From Nageia nagi (lineage: Eukaryota > Pinophyta), in the NCBI GenBank assembly GCA_050084985.1, contig JBITNC010000001.1:47244001-47308000 (forward strand): a stretch of 64,000 nucleotides of DNA, written 5' to 3'. The notes under the pieces were generated by a model. That model was not told the origin of the DNA and made no database searches. It was given only the letters and a program-made list of their open reading frames with translations. A program made the position numbers and the translations under genes. Below, piece by piece: positions 1-11,269 of the stretch; positions within the stretch are counted from its first letter, which is position 1; each line of letters begins with the position of its first letter.

Positions 1-23
1 TCTTCTTGATATGTATTCCTTAT

Positions 24-2012
24 ATAATTGTTGAGTATGGTGCAGCAGTGTTGTCATTGTTGTCAACACGATGAGATCAGTGTGCATAAGGTTCATATGG
101 TTGCACGTATCAAAGAAATAACATCGACAAGATCTACAAAGTTGTCGGATACAAAAACGATAAAGGGACCAAAAGTTGTCATGAGGTACCAAAAGTTGTC
201 AAGAGGGCCAAATTACAAATGGAAGGTGATGAATAGGGAGAGATGGTTTGGATCAGTTTTTGGGTTGATAAAAAACTTGTTTGAAGCATTGGAACGGTCA
301 AATTTCATGTTGATTTAGTTTTGGTCACTCTTGTGGATTATGGTGCAGTTAGAAATTTGTGTAAAATTGGCTTCGTACAATTTGAATTGCAAGCAAATAG
401 GGATGAATCAGAGGTTTAAATTTAAATAATATATAGTACTATATACCAATAAGGTGTGGTCCAAATTTCATAGCAATATGATAATCTAGGAAGAAATGAT
501 ACAAGCTGCAAAATGCCACTCCGTAACTTTTTGACTGTTTGAGCATAAATTTTGGAAATAGTAGGTTGGTTGTTTTGGGCTCTAAAAGTCTTCAAATTTA
601 GAATTTAAAAGTTTTTACATGTATAAATTGATGATATTAACAACTTTTTCTTTTAAAACATCTTGATTTGAGGCCTCAAACTATGAGAACCTATAACTTG
701 CACAAATCCAAGCATAACAAAATACCTGTGAAATCTGTGTTGGAGGCCACTTTGTGAAAAGTGTTGTGTGCAAAATATAAGGATTTAAAGCTTAAAATTT
801 TGATATAATGTAGTAGGTTATATTAAAAATATGTGATCAAAATTTCATATTAAACTGTGCACTCAGTAAGAAGTTATAGCTCATCAAAAAAGCCATTAGA
901 GCTTTTTTTCTTAATTTTCTAGTTTTGGCCGACAATGGTTTTAAGTGACAAGCAAAAAGGATTAGTGTGTATGGTTTGAAAAAAATACTCTTTCCTTTTA
1001 TTTTATATCTCAGTTATCGCACTTCTATTTAAGGTTCAAGAGTTCTTTTATCATGTGACACTTTTAAAAAAAAAAAAAAAAACCAAGAGAGGAGAAGATA
1101 AAAAGACAGATTCGAGCTTTGAAAGGTATTTCGGCATCTATGTGAAATTTGTCATACCATTTTGTGTTGTATGGATATGGAACACACGTTCTAAGTGCAT
1201 TCAAGGTATTATCTTCAACCAATTCAAATAAATTCAATTTTTTTTGGGTTTGTGTTTTGGTAGTGTAGTTTGTTATTGAGAGGTGTGTGAAGCATGTATG
1301 AGTAACGGATATCTCAAAAATGAATATTTTCTTGATAATTATATAAGTGTTGAAAGTTCTAGATGTTTTTGAGAAATTATATCAGTTTTGATTCAGAATA
1401 TGAGGAGTTATCTTGGTGAAAAATAACGATAGCCCTTTCAGTGATATGAGCAACAGTTTCTTGATCCGATTTTGAGCGTTTTTCAGTAGATAGGAATCCA
1501 AAGCAAATGTGTATAAATTAAAAGGGGTTTCAGATTACAAATGAATTGAGAGATATTAGCATGAGCATAAAGAAAATAGAATATGATTCAGATTGTATTT
1601 TGTGAGAAAAGTTTTGAGCTAGACCATTCCGGGTCTTGGGTAACTGGTTATCAATCTTTCATTCCATCTTATTAAATTTGTCAAGTGGGTGCTTGGCAAG
1701 TGGATTTGGTGCTCTTTGTAGTGGGTGCTACAAAGCTTAGGGGTTGGTGCTCCTTTCAGTTGGTGTTGATAAATTATGTGTAAAGTTGGTGCTTTACAAT
1801 GGCTAGATTTGGATAGAAGTCCAAGCAGTCTTTTTCGGGGATGTAGCCACATTGGTGAACCTTGTTATATCTTGTGTTGTGTGTTTGCTATCTTGGTGTG
1901 CTTGCTCTATTTGGTTTTATTTCTCTACTGCACTATTTAAAGTTTCTAGATTTAAAGTTTTAAAATTAAAACACTGATTCACCCCCCCTCTCACGCATAG
2001 TTCAACAATAAT
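24..2012 (+). mobile_element. Solo LTR (probably Ty1/copia) with target duplication
   Basis: A 1979-bp unit runs from 29 to 2007. It begins TGTTGA and ends TCAACA, so its tips are perfect 6-bp inverted repeats of TG...CA type. The five bases before it (24-28) and after it (2008-2012) are both ATAAT, a perfect target site duplication. No primer site, polypurine tract or coding region follows, so this is a solo LTR left by recombination between two LTRs. The 3' end contains a pyrimidine-rich ATTCACCCCCCC block (about 1979-1989), which is common just inside the 3' end of plant copia LTRs. An A-run lies at about 1065-1082. Copia assignment is inference from that end; the solo LTR itself is seen directly. 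Confidence 0.85.
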
Positions 2013-2810
2013 GAGTAATATCATGTATTATTATCTTCTTTTTAATGTACCAAATTTTCATGAACTTCTTTTTGATATTAATGCTAATAGTACCTATGGA
2101 TATCAACCAAGGAAAAATAAGAACAATATATACTCCATGCATTTAAATAGTATAATAATTATAATGAAAAATATATTTATCTATGGTAAGCTTCAAGCCT
2201 TCAAAAATCTAAACATTATCTCATTCAAGTACTATATTTATGATTTTCTTTCCTTGAACCTCCAACACCTTACCCAAAGATGCATTGATAAATTTATATT
2301 TACTACTAGTATTGATGTAAATAATATTTTTTTCCTCAAATAAAATCATTAAATTTCAAAATTGAATTTTCAAAAATATTTTTTTATCATTCTTTGAAAT
2401 TTCCTTAGCTTTCATACCATCATCCATATAGATATAAATAAGAGGAATGGCCTTATATTCTAGAATATATTGCACTAAAATTGAAGGTACTGGCTCCATT
2501 GAATTCTTAATAAAAACCACATTATAAATGGATTGATCTTCATGAGGATGTACAAATATATCCTCTATGGATACTTTATGGCAATTAATTTTCAATTTTA
2601 ATACTATATTTCGTAAGTAATGCTAATTCATATGTTGATTTTATAGTTTATGGATTCTACATTCATCTCTTTTTTTGGATTTCTTTATGCAATCCATAAA
2701 TGAAACTATAAAACTAAAACTCCTCTTCCCATCCATGCATATCAAATTCCTATATTATCATAAGGAATGTTTTTAATGAAGTGGAATGGGTATCCACTTT
2801 TTGTGACTTT
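2013..2810. other. AT-rich stretch without a recognised gene
   Basis: Short open frames exist on both strands (plus strand 2011-2343, minus strand 2595-2356). Neither shows a domain or motif I recognise, and the composition is typical of non-coding AT-rich DNA. I see no repeat boundary here apart from the solo LTR end on the left. Confidence 0.5.
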
Positions 2811-3075
2811 AAAAATAAAATTTCTAATCCCTAAGGGGATAGCACAATGGTTCAAGATTTAATTCTTTTAAAGGAGGTCTCAAGTTTGAATCTTTGGATA
2901 GTTGTTCAAACATATTGTAATTTGCTTATGCTTTGACTATGCCTAGGTAACCATTGTACTTACCATCCATAGTTGTTAGGGGGATGGAAGATATGTTAAA
3001 ATTTTACCCTATTGACATGCATGAGGGGGTTCCTAGAATAGTTTTCCTCATAATTTAACCAAAAATAAATTCTAA
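2811..3075 (+). mobile_element. Probable tRNA-derived SINE with target duplication
   Basis: A polymerase III box A-like sequence TAGCACAATGG lies at 2840-2850, and a box B-like GTTTGAATCT at 2884-2893. That order and spacing are typical of tRNA-derived SINE heads. The unit (about 2828-3060) is flanked by near-identical direct repeats: AAAAATAAAATTTCTAA at 2811-2827 and AAAAATAAATTCTAA at 3061-3075. They differ only by short indels, as expected for an old SINE target duplication. The body is about 230 bp and has no clear poly(A) tail; the 3' end is TTTAACC. The family was not recognised. The Pol III boxes are degenerate, so promoter activity is doubtful. Confidence 0.55.
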
Positions 3076-3729
3076 ATCTTTATTAAAAAAATGCAATAAA
3101 CCTAAAATTATGATAAAAAAACTATGAAATATATTTTTCAAGTTTCTTAATTAAAAGTGAAAATAATGGAAATCTAATTTGCTAATAACTTTGTTCATAT
3201 ATAATAAAATGATCTAAACATTAATTATATATAGATACCAATTATTTCTAAGTACATCTAAAATTTCATTAAAAAGAAAATTTGATGCAAATTTATAATC
3301 ATTTAACTTTTGGCCTTTTTACCACAAAAACTAGACCAAGGTTTTCTTTAAAAAAATCATATTTTTCACATAAGTTAGACAATATATCTCTAAATGTTCT
3401 AAAATTTTGATTGAAGTATGAAATTATACATCCCAAACTTGTGATAAAAAATCAAAAACCTATTCTCTTATTTCCAAATCATATTGATAGTATGAAACTT
3501 TTACAAAATAGCCAAAACTTGGCATACTTCCCATCAAATTCTTTAAAACAAAACTAACCACTACAAACAAACTATACCTTATATCACACCTTATGTATCT
3601 ATGTAGATTGGTCAAAAAAAATATGTAAATACATTGATTACAAAATATAAGTGAAACTTATCCACATTAAGCAAAATAATGGTAATTTCCATGTGCTAAT
3701 TTCATTTCACCATTGAAAGTTGATCAAGG
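3076..3729. other. AT-rich stretch without a recognised gene
   Basis: Non-coding in appearance, dense with stops in all frames. No repeat boundary or motif was recognised. Confidence 0.45.
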
Positions 3730-4311
3730 ACCCAATTGAAGGTCATTCCTTCCATAGCAAAGATTTTTTTTATTCTTGCATAGTAAGGGATACTTTAGAA
3801 ATTTTCTAATAGTGTATTCAAGCAACCTCCAATCTACTTGTTACTCCCCATAGCTTTCTTCATAAAACCTTAAGGTTTAACTCTAATCTTTGCATTCATC
3901 TAACTCATACTCAACTCAAATAATATCTCAACACCTCCATTCAATTCTTCACCACTAAATATTCTAGCTACCTCTTTTCCATTCCTAATCTCTATATTAT
4001 TTACCTTCAAATACTCTTCTACCTCTAATTCTTCATGTTGTTCATTCAAATCAATAATATTCTCAATGACATCCTAACCATATCCTATCTAATTCACCCC
4101 TATTTTTGGAATTACCTCCATCTCACTGCTAGAGATCAAGATCTCAATCACCTCTATTTTTATATTTATCTTTATACCACCCTCATCAAACTAAAACTCT
4201 TTATCCTCAGCTAGTTGTGCCAATTTTGGAGTACCAACAACCCCATAATTCTTTAAAATTGGTATTGAAGGAGAATATACTAGAACATATTTATATAAAA
4301 TCACTAATAGA
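3730..4311 (-). pseudogene. Decayed coding-like region, family unknown
   Basis: Read on the minus strand from 4311 downwards, this stretch stays open far more than its neighbours. It has few stops over about 190 codons and an acidic, coding-like composition; near its start it reads VVGTPKLAQLAEDKEF. I do not recognise the family. It abuts element 1, which inserted at 4312. Similar decayed minus-strand reading lies on the far side of element 1 (10595-10449) and beyond element 2 (about 19560-18996), so these may be pieces of one interrupted sequence. It could be an extra ORF or gag-like ORF of an older element. Confidence 0.3.
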
Positions 4312-5034
4312 TGATCCATAATCATCGGATGCTTATAGCTTACTCAAACCCTTAGTTACAAATTTGAACAAAAATAGTTAACCATTATGAGATCATGCAA
4401 ATTGCATATAAATTTGAAAATTGCTCAATGTGAATCATAAACTAGCAATCTCAAACATACAACAAGATCAACACAATGATATTACCTTGGTTAACCTAAT
4501 GTGGGCTAATCTAGTATGGAATTGGAGCCTTCTCTTCTCATCATCTATGGACATTATAATATTACATGCAGAGAGAAATACCATCAACACAATGGTAATA
4601 CAATCTCTTACAATTACTAAAATCTCCTATAATGAGAAGAAATAATCTAATAACTACAAAAATTCTAGAATGACTCTTGGTCTTCCTTCAAACTATTACA
4701 ATTTTAAAATCCCAAAACTCTACATTCCTCTCATTGAGAATCAAGAATGAAATACACTATTAAATAAGCCTCTAGAATCCTATAAAACATCAGCCAAGGA
4801 ACCTAAACCACTCGATCTCCTGAAATGATAATGTCTCTTCAAATGCCCTTACTGACTCATTAAGATGCATGTCGTTAAAGGCCTAAAAATAGTATTTTGC
4901 ACACCACTAGTAGCCTAAAAATAAATGCCAAAAAACTCTATATTTTGGTCTTCAATTTGTCTCCAAGCATATATACCTCTAGAATGAGTATTGCTCTTGA
5001 AAAGATAACCTAACATATGATCTAATTTAGATCA
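4312..5034 (-). repeat. 3' LTR of element 1
   Basis: This is 723 bp and starts TGATCCATAATC and ends TTTAGATCA on the plus strand, so its tips are TGATC/GATCA inverted repeats. It aligns throughout with 9729-10448. For example, both copies carry a GTTAACCATTATGAGATCAT block about 65 bases in. It marks the downstream end of the minus-strand element. Confidence 0.88.
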
Positions 5035-5043
5035 CACCTCCCT
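5035..5043 (-). other. Polypurine tract of element 1
   Basis: Minus strand AGGGAGGTG sits directly before the 3' LTR start (TGATCTAAAT). This is the position of the plus-strand DNA primer in LTR retrotransposons. Confidence 0.7.
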
Positions 5044-5059
5044 AATGGAGAAGCATTTG

Positions 5060-5587
5060 GTCCCATAAATGCAAATATGAGGATACAACTCCCCAACTAT
5101 GGACCTATCCATCCACTTGGCTTTATTAGGCTTCTATCCTTTCAATCCAACCAACCACAACTTTGTCTCACCTCTTCTTGTAACATGAACTTTATTTTGT
5201 AATATGGAATCCTCCTTGATTTCATTCATAGTATTAGGAGCTAAGTCATCAAGATATGACAAAATATGATCTCTACTTACTTCATCTTCAGTCAACATAG
5301 ATGGCTCATACAATTTCAAATGCTCAACATTCACAATTTAATAGATGTTCATATATTTCAATAGATTTAATCTAAATGCATTCTTACTTGTTCCATAATC
5401 TCAAATGGTCTATACCTTATAGGTTTCAACTTCTTCATTGGTGCCTATAATCTCTCATTACTAAGATGCAACCAAATATGGTCTCCCACATGAAACTTAT
5501 GGTCAACTCTATATTTTTCATGTGTCATCTTGTACTTGGCTTGTCTCAAGTTGCTCTTGGACTTTCAAATGAATTTGCATAATATTT
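5060..5587 (-). pseudogene. Element 1 pol C-terminus: integrase tail and chromodomain-like end
   Basis: On the minus strand this reads the typical Ty3/gypsy integrase C-terminal module: a VGDHIWLHLS-like stretch, then KKLKPIRYRPF, then VNVEHLKLYEPSM. The following part (about 5235-5110) reads VHVTRRGETKLWLVGLKG, a stop, then a KPNKAKWMDRS-like end. The W...GLKG...AKW pattern fits a chromovirus chromodomain, which is thought to guide integration to marked chromatin. The longest open piece is 5334-5134. Stops separate it from the integrase core. The chromodomain call rests on a few aromatic positions and is less certain than the integrase tail. Confidence 0.6.
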
Positions 5588-6700
5588 TCAAAAAAATTCA
5601 GCTTGCTTTTCCTCTTTCTCAAGTGAATCTTCCTCATCCTTTTTTTGCCCAAACACATAATCAAAAGGTGAAGGTGGTAAATAACCAAAACAAGTCTCAA
5701 AAGGACTCTTATTAATGGAAGAATGAATTACCCTATTATATGCATATTGGATATATTCAAGATGTTCATCCAAAGACTTAGGATGCTTGCCACAATAACC
5801 CCTCAAGAGTTGAACTACTTTCCTATTCACCAACTCGGTTTGTTCATCCATTTGAGGATGAAATGAAGTACTCCTTTTCAACCTTGTATCGATCTTTTTC
5901 CATAAACATGTCCAACACTTGCCCAAAAATCTACTATCTCTATCTAAAACAATGGCAGTAGGTAATCCAAAATAAACCCAAACATGAGAAAAGAATAAAT
6001 TTATAGCATCTTATCTTTTTATAGTCTTTTTACATGGAATCAAAACATACATCTTGCTAAATATATCCATAATAACAAATAAATAGTCATGACATCTCTT
6101 AGTGAAAGGTAATCCTCCCACAAAATCCATTAAGATACACTCCCATGGATGTGAAGGTACTAGAAGTGGCTAATACAAACTCAATTTCTTATTACTTGGC
6201 TTGCTAGTGCAACACAAAGAATACCCCCTTATGTACTTGGTAACTTAATCTTGCATCTTTGGCTAATATGCATATCTTTGTAAATTGTACAATGTCTTTC
6301 CAATCCCAAAGTGTCATGTAATCTTTGAAGTATGTGCTTCTCTAATCAGTCTAATTCTTTCACCTACAAGTACACATAATGCATTAAAATGATAAAGAAG
6401 TCCATTTTACAAATTAAATTTATCGAAACCCTCCTACTTAAACCTAGATGAAGACAACTAGTCATACACCTCTCTAAAGTTTGATTCCTTCATATATGCC
6501 TTAGAAAATGACTCAAATAGAAAAGGAAGAAATTTTGGCACTAAGAGCGAACTCACTAGACACTATTTGCACATCATTGGAAGTCCCAAATTAGTACTAC
6601 ATGTCATTGATGATGTGGAAATTGTAGTTATAAGTATCCTAGAAACCATGTTAGCAACCTTATTCTATGTTCCTTTCCTATACTTGATCATTAGATGAAA
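5588..6700 (-). pseudogene. Element 1 integrase (broken)
   Basis: This is the minus-strand remnant of a retroviral-type integrase, which would insert the cDNA copy into chromosomes. The core region reads MDFVGGLPFTKRCHDYLF, carrying the first catalytic Asp, then DRDSRFLGKCW, carrying the second, and HPQMDEQTELVNR, in which the Glu is kept although the usual DGQTEVVNR context has changed. The last open piece (5926-5588) ends in a charged KDEEDSLEKEEKQAEFF segment. Many stops occur in the upstream half (6000-6700), where the zinc-binding part should be. The gene lies downstream of RNase H, as in all Ty3/gypsy elements. Confidence 0.8.
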
Positions 6701-6703
6701 TTA

Positions 6704-7850
6704 TTATAAAAAATCCATCCATCTATAGTGTCTAGTTTGTTGCAATTTTGATTGAGTTTGTAAATACTTTAATGGTTTATGATCAGTATGAATGATTGTT
6801 TCTTTCCACATTAAGTAATGTTTCCACTTTTTAACAACTTGAACCAATGTATACATCTTCTTATCATAAGTAGGATAATTCAAAATAGCCCCACTAAACT
6901 TTTCAAAATGATAGCAAATTGGTTTACCTTCTTGTAACAAAATGAATCCCATGGCATAGTCACTTGCATCAGTCTCCACTTCAAATGGCTTCTGTAAATT
7001 AAGAAGTGCTTGCATAGGTGCACTACTAATATTTTTGTTCAAAGTATCAAAAGATGTTTGTTGTTGTTTCCCCCATTGGAAAACTTGCCTCTTTCTAGTT
7101 ACATCATGTAAAGCTGAAGCAATATGAGAAAAATCAATAATAAACTTTCTCAAGTATTGGATAGCACCTACAAAACTCCTTACTTCAATTACATTAGATG
7201 GCCTTGGCCAATCTACTATAGCAATTACTTTAATAGGATCTATCTTAATTTGTCCATGACCAATTACATAGCCTAAATACACCAAATATTCTTTGCCAAA
7301 CTTACATTTTGAATGTTTCAACAATAACTTATCCCTATGTAAAGTTTGAAATACTTGTCTAAGATGTACAACATTTTCTTCCCAAGTAGAACTATAAATA
7401 AGAATATCATCCAAATATACAACAATAAAAGAGTCAATAAATAGATGAAACACATCATTCATTACCCTCATAAAAGTGTCAAGTGCATTATACAAACCAA
7501 ATGGAAAAATAATCCATTCAAATAGGCCTTGTCTTGTCTTGAAAGAAATCTTCCAAATATCCTACTCCTTGATTCTAACTTGGTGATATCCACTCCTCAA
7601 GTCTAGTTTTTTGAAGAAACATGCCCCTTGTAATTAATCCAAAAGATTATCTATTCAAGGTAAAGGATACCAATTTTTGATGGTGATTTTGTTTAGTTCT
7701 CTATAGTTAATCACATTCTCCAAGTTTGATCCTTCTTGGGAACTAAAACAATAAGTGATCCACATGGAGATGTACTTGGTCTGATCACACCTTGATCAAC
7801 CAACTCCTAAATTTGCCTCCTTATCTCCCCTTGCTCCAAAATTGATTGCT
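6704..7850 (-). pseudogene. Element 1 reverse transcriptase and RNase H (broken)
   Basis: The minus strand carries a Ty3-type RT followed by RNase H, which would copy the element RNA into DNA. The N-terminal part (7850-7500) has RELNKITIKN and FKKLDLRSGYHQVRIKE motifs but includes stops. The long open piece 7495-6704 (263 codons) contains the catalytic VVYLDDILIYS box, the thumb region LGYVIG..IKIDP, and RNase H signatures ETDASDYAMG, YPTYDKKMYTLV and HTDHKPL. The catalytic YLDD and the TDAS Asp are intact, so the damage is through stops and frameshifts rather than active-site loss. The open piece starts at an internal Met and is not a real gene start. Confidence 0.88.
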
Positions 7851-8116
7851 AATACAAAGCTATGTTGGAAAATAAAGCATTAGGTAATTATTAAATATCA
7901 TGTTGTATATCCCACATAGGAGGTAATCCCTAAGGCTTTCCAAATAAGTCTATAAACTCCCAAACCAAATCTTACATCTATTTATCTCCTTTGCACACTG
8001 TTGGTGGCATGAAATCAGTATTGAATGTCACTAACAACATGAGGTTCACCTCACCTAAGGCTCCTATTTTCACCATGATTAGATAAAATTTTAGAAGCAT
8101 TCGCAAGATGTTATAC

Positions 8117-8480
8117 CTAACTGGTAGTGACCAAAGGTAGCATTTTCCTACTTTTATGTGCACTAGCTAGAAACATCTTTCCATATTTCACTAATTGTAA
8201 TTTGTTCAATCTCCTATAATAGATATTATCTCTATCCCACATGTAAGGGTTACCAAGAATAATACCACAAATATCTAAAATAATAAAATCAACCACAACA
8301 TCATTAATGTACTTTGTACAAATACAAAATTTCAATTTACATTATTTAGTGACTTGCAAACTAGCATTGTGATGCACCCAACACAAAGGATATGGATTTG
8401 GATGGTTGAATGTTTCCAATCCCAAATTACTTACCATAGTTTTTGAAATCAAATTTCCTTGAGAACTTGAATCAACAATA
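8117..8480 (-). pseudogene. Element 1 aspartic protease (broken)
   Basis: This minus-strand remnant of the retropepsin-like protease would cut the Gag-Pol polyprotein. The active-site loop, DSGSQ in relatives such as element 4 here, reads DSSSQGNLIS, so the conserved Gly is lost. Downstream comes the family pattern FIILDICGIILGNPYMWDRD, which matches the DICGIVLGSPYLWERD of element 4. A stop splits the gene just after the active site. It lies between the gag zinc knuckle and RT. Confidence 0.75.
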
Positions 8481-8683
8481 CAATATACTTTGGTTTTCTT
8501 GATTTGGATTTTAAGGTAGAATAATTGAATCCTTTACTCTTTAATATCTTGAGGTTCTTCAACCTTTTGAATGGCTGAACAATTTACTCTCTCATCAACA
8601 TCTAAACTACCCTCAATATCATCCCATATAAGAACCATAGTATTATTTTTATTCTTATTCTTATGCTTATACAAATGTAATTT

Positions 8684-9535
8684 CTAACATTTATCATCAA
8701 CATGACCATCTTTATCACAATGACTAAAATGTCTACTATCACCTTCTTTCTTGGAAATATTAGTGGTCTTTGTTTCTTGCTTACTTTTTCCTTTATCTTG
8801 ATATTTGCCTTTCTCTTGCCCTCTCCTCAAATTAGAAGCCTTCTTGGATTCATAATATTGTCTCCTTGCTTTACCATCTACCTCTAAGTATTGCGCTTGC
8901 ACACATACTTGATCGAGATTAATAGGATTAAACAACATGATAGTCTTTTACAAATGACTATGTAAACCTGCAATGTACTTCATTAAATTTTGAATATCTT
9001 TTAGTGAAACCCCAAGAAAATTAGATTATTTTCTAAATTTTGTAGTGTATTCTTAAACATGTTTCCTTCTTTGTTGTCTAAAGAATTCCCATTTCATCAA
9101 TTGTTTATTATGATGTCCTAATGTATAGAATTGATCTCTTAAAAACTCCTTCAATTTATTCCAAGAAGATATTTTAGATAAGTGTTCATGATTAAGAGTT
9201 TCTACATAGCTTTCTCACCAAACTAAAGCATGTACACTCATTTGATTTTATCAACTATATTTACAACACCATAAATTTGGAAATAAACCTCTATATTTCA
9301 ACCAATTGCTCACCTTTTTTGCATCAACCTCTCCTCCAAAAGTAGGAATGTCCACTTTGGTCTCTGCCTTGAATAGAACTCTATTTGATGAAGATGATGA
9401 ATCAAGTCTCCCAACTACATCATGATATCTCTTATTGATATTTGCATTTGCTCTAGTAGCTAACAACTCAACCAAACAAGCCAATGATTCTCCATTATTG
9501 AAAACCTTTCTTTCAAAATCAACATTTGTCATGGT
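8684..9535 (-). pseudogene. Element 1 gag (broken)
   Basis: Gag would form the particle that holds the element RNA. The minus strand shows an N-terminal piece (9532-9251) with KAETKVDIPTFGGEVDA, the usual lead-in to the retrotransposon gag domain. The gag core follows in several frames (WNKLKEFLRDQFYTLG-like, about 9160-9110). A C-terminal piece (8938-8684) has NLDQVCVQAQYLE, a lysine-rich linker and the zinc knuckle. The knuckle reads HFSHCDKDGHVDDKC: the first Cys of the CCHC pattern is replaced by Phe, so it should not bind zinc normally. Confidence 0.82.
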
Positions 9536-9714
9536 ATGAATAGTAGATTATTTCTCCTTCACATTAATCACTTTAGTTTCTCTCCTATTCCAACCAATAT
9601 TAGGATCCTTTGGAATTAATTTTGGTCTTTGATATCTCCTCCTAAACATTAAAAAACACATCATTGATCACCAAAAAATACCCAAATTTTCAGCCCCAAA
9701 TTTGATGCACATAA

Positions 9715-9726
9715 GCTCTGATACCA
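9715..9726 (-). other. Primer binding site of element 1 (tRNA-iMet type)
   Basis: Minus strand TGGTATCAGAGC is complementary to the 3' end of plant initiator tRNA-Met. It lies two bases inside the 5' LTR and fixes the orientation of the element. Confidence 0.9.
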
Positions 9727-9728
9727 CA

Positions 9729-10448
9729 TGATCTATAATCATTGAATTCTTATAGCATACTTGGATCCTCACTTATATATTCAAATAAAAAAAGTTAACC
9801 ATTATGAGATCATACAAATTGCATATAAATTTGAAAATTGCTCAATGTGAATCATAAACTAGCAATCTTAAACATACAACAAGATCAACACAATGATTTT
9901 TCCTAGTTCACCCAATGTTAGCTAATCTAGTATGGAATTAGAGCCTTCTCTTCTCATTTTATATGGACATTAAAATATTACATGCATAGAGAAATACCAT
10001 CAACATAATGGCAATACAATCTCCTACAATTATTACTATCTCCTATAGCAAGAAGGAACAATTTCAAAACTACAAAAATTTTTGAATGACTTTTGGTCTT
10101 CCTTCAAACTATTACAATTCTAAAATACCAAAACTCTACAATCCTCTCTCATTGAGAATCAATAATGAGATACACCATTAAATAAGCCTCCAAAACACTC
10201 TAAAATGTTGGCCAAGGAACCTGAGCTACTCAGTCTCTCAAAATGCAAATGTCTCTTAAAATGCCCTTGCTGACTCATTAAGGTGCATGTCATTAGCAAG
10301 CTAAAAATAGTATTTTTCATGCCATTATCAGCCTAAAATTGAAAACCAAAAAACTTCAAATTTTGGTCTTTAGTATGTCTCCAAGCACATATACCTTTGG
10401 GATATTGTTCCTAAAAAGACAATGTGACACATGATCCAATTTGAATCA
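9729..10448 (-). repeat. 5' LTR of element 1
   Basis: This is 720 bp, TGATCTATAATC...TTTGAATCA on the plus strand, and aligns with 4312-5034 over its whole length. It abuts the primer binding site on its left and the target duplication ATAGG on its right. Confidence 0.88.
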
Positions 10449-10595
10449 ATAGGCCCTAATGCTGAGGCACATTAGCATACCATTATTTTTCTCTTTCCAC
10501 AAACCTAGTAATAGACCTCTTTATATAGAAAGAAAAATTCACATGCCTACCTTGAAAATGATTCATTAATGATATGTGTAAACTTGTAATAATAA
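10449..10595 (-). pseudogene. Short host segment between elements 1 and 2
   Basis: These 147 bp belong to neither element. On the minus strand one frame is mostly open with three stops. By position it links the coding-like DNA right of element 2 with that left of element 1. Too short to identify. Confidence 0.25.
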
Positions 10596-11170
10596 TGTAA
10601 ATGCCAAAAAATGAATTATTATTTATTAACTAATTCATTTTAGAGCCTCGATGATGTATTATATAAAAAGGGGTTAAATAATACCCAAAGTCATGTCAAA
10701 GATATGTAATATATCTAATGGACCCTTGTGGTATGTATAAGGGACAAAAAGATCAAATTCATGTGAACTTGTATCATGTATAAAGGCTGACCTTAAACTT
10801 TAGAGGTAAACAAATATGAGGAGGAATCTAGAGAGATTCTAGCAATCTTACATCACTCTATTATGTGCAATTATTACTCATAAGTTATATCTTATGTTTG
10901 CTATCTGATGATTCTTTTATTCACTTATCACTACATTCTTAATTGCATCTATTATATTGCTTATTTTAGGCTAGTGACATACCTCTTTTATGTTGTTAAT
11001 GGTGTGCAATTGAATGAATGTATGCTCACCTTTTTTATATGTTTCTTCTAATGGAATGAATATGTGATATAATTAAACATAACTATCTTTTTCTTATTTG
11101 TTATTACCATATTTCATATATATACAATTTAACCCCCATAAACATTTATATGCATTATTTTGGGTCTACA
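10596..11170 (+). repeat. 5' LTR of element 2
   Basis: This is 575 bp, starts TGTAAATGCC and ends GGGTCTACA. It aligns with 18375-18995, for instance at AAAAAGGGGTTAAATAATAC and GGACCCTTGTGGTATGTA. The next bases, TTTTGGTGACCCC (11171-11183), are in the position of a primer binding site; the primer tRNA was not identified. Confidence 0.85.
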
Positions 11171-11269
11171 TTTTGGTGACCCCATGTGTTCAATTCATCT
11201 TGCCCTTCTGATGAGATCTTGTAAAACCTCTATATTAGATCTACACCATTAGCAATGTACATTATTATT

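Larger units (their letters stand above)
4307..10453 (-). mobile_element. Element 1: full-length decayed Ty3/gypsy chromovirus
   Basis: A complete 6137-bp LTR retrotransposon (4312-10448) lies on the minus strand. It has two LTRs, a tRNA-iMet primer site next to the right LTR, a polypurine tract next to the left LTR, and gag, protease, RT, RNase H, integrase and a chromodomain-like tail in the order of Ty3/gypsy chromoviruses. The flanking pentamers are ATAGA (4307-4311) and ATAGG (10449-10453), a target duplication with one change. Stops and frameshifts break every domain, so it cannot encode working proteins. Its LTRs differ much more from each other than those of element 4, so it is the older insertion of the two. 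Confidence 0.9.

Noticed and set aside
28-318. Open frame of 96 codons at the left edge
   Set aside because: It lies inside the solo LTR, has no known domain and starts at the LTR tip, so it is a chance reading.
2011-2595. Two open frames right of the solo LTR
   Set aside because: Low-complexity composition, no motif, no support from context.
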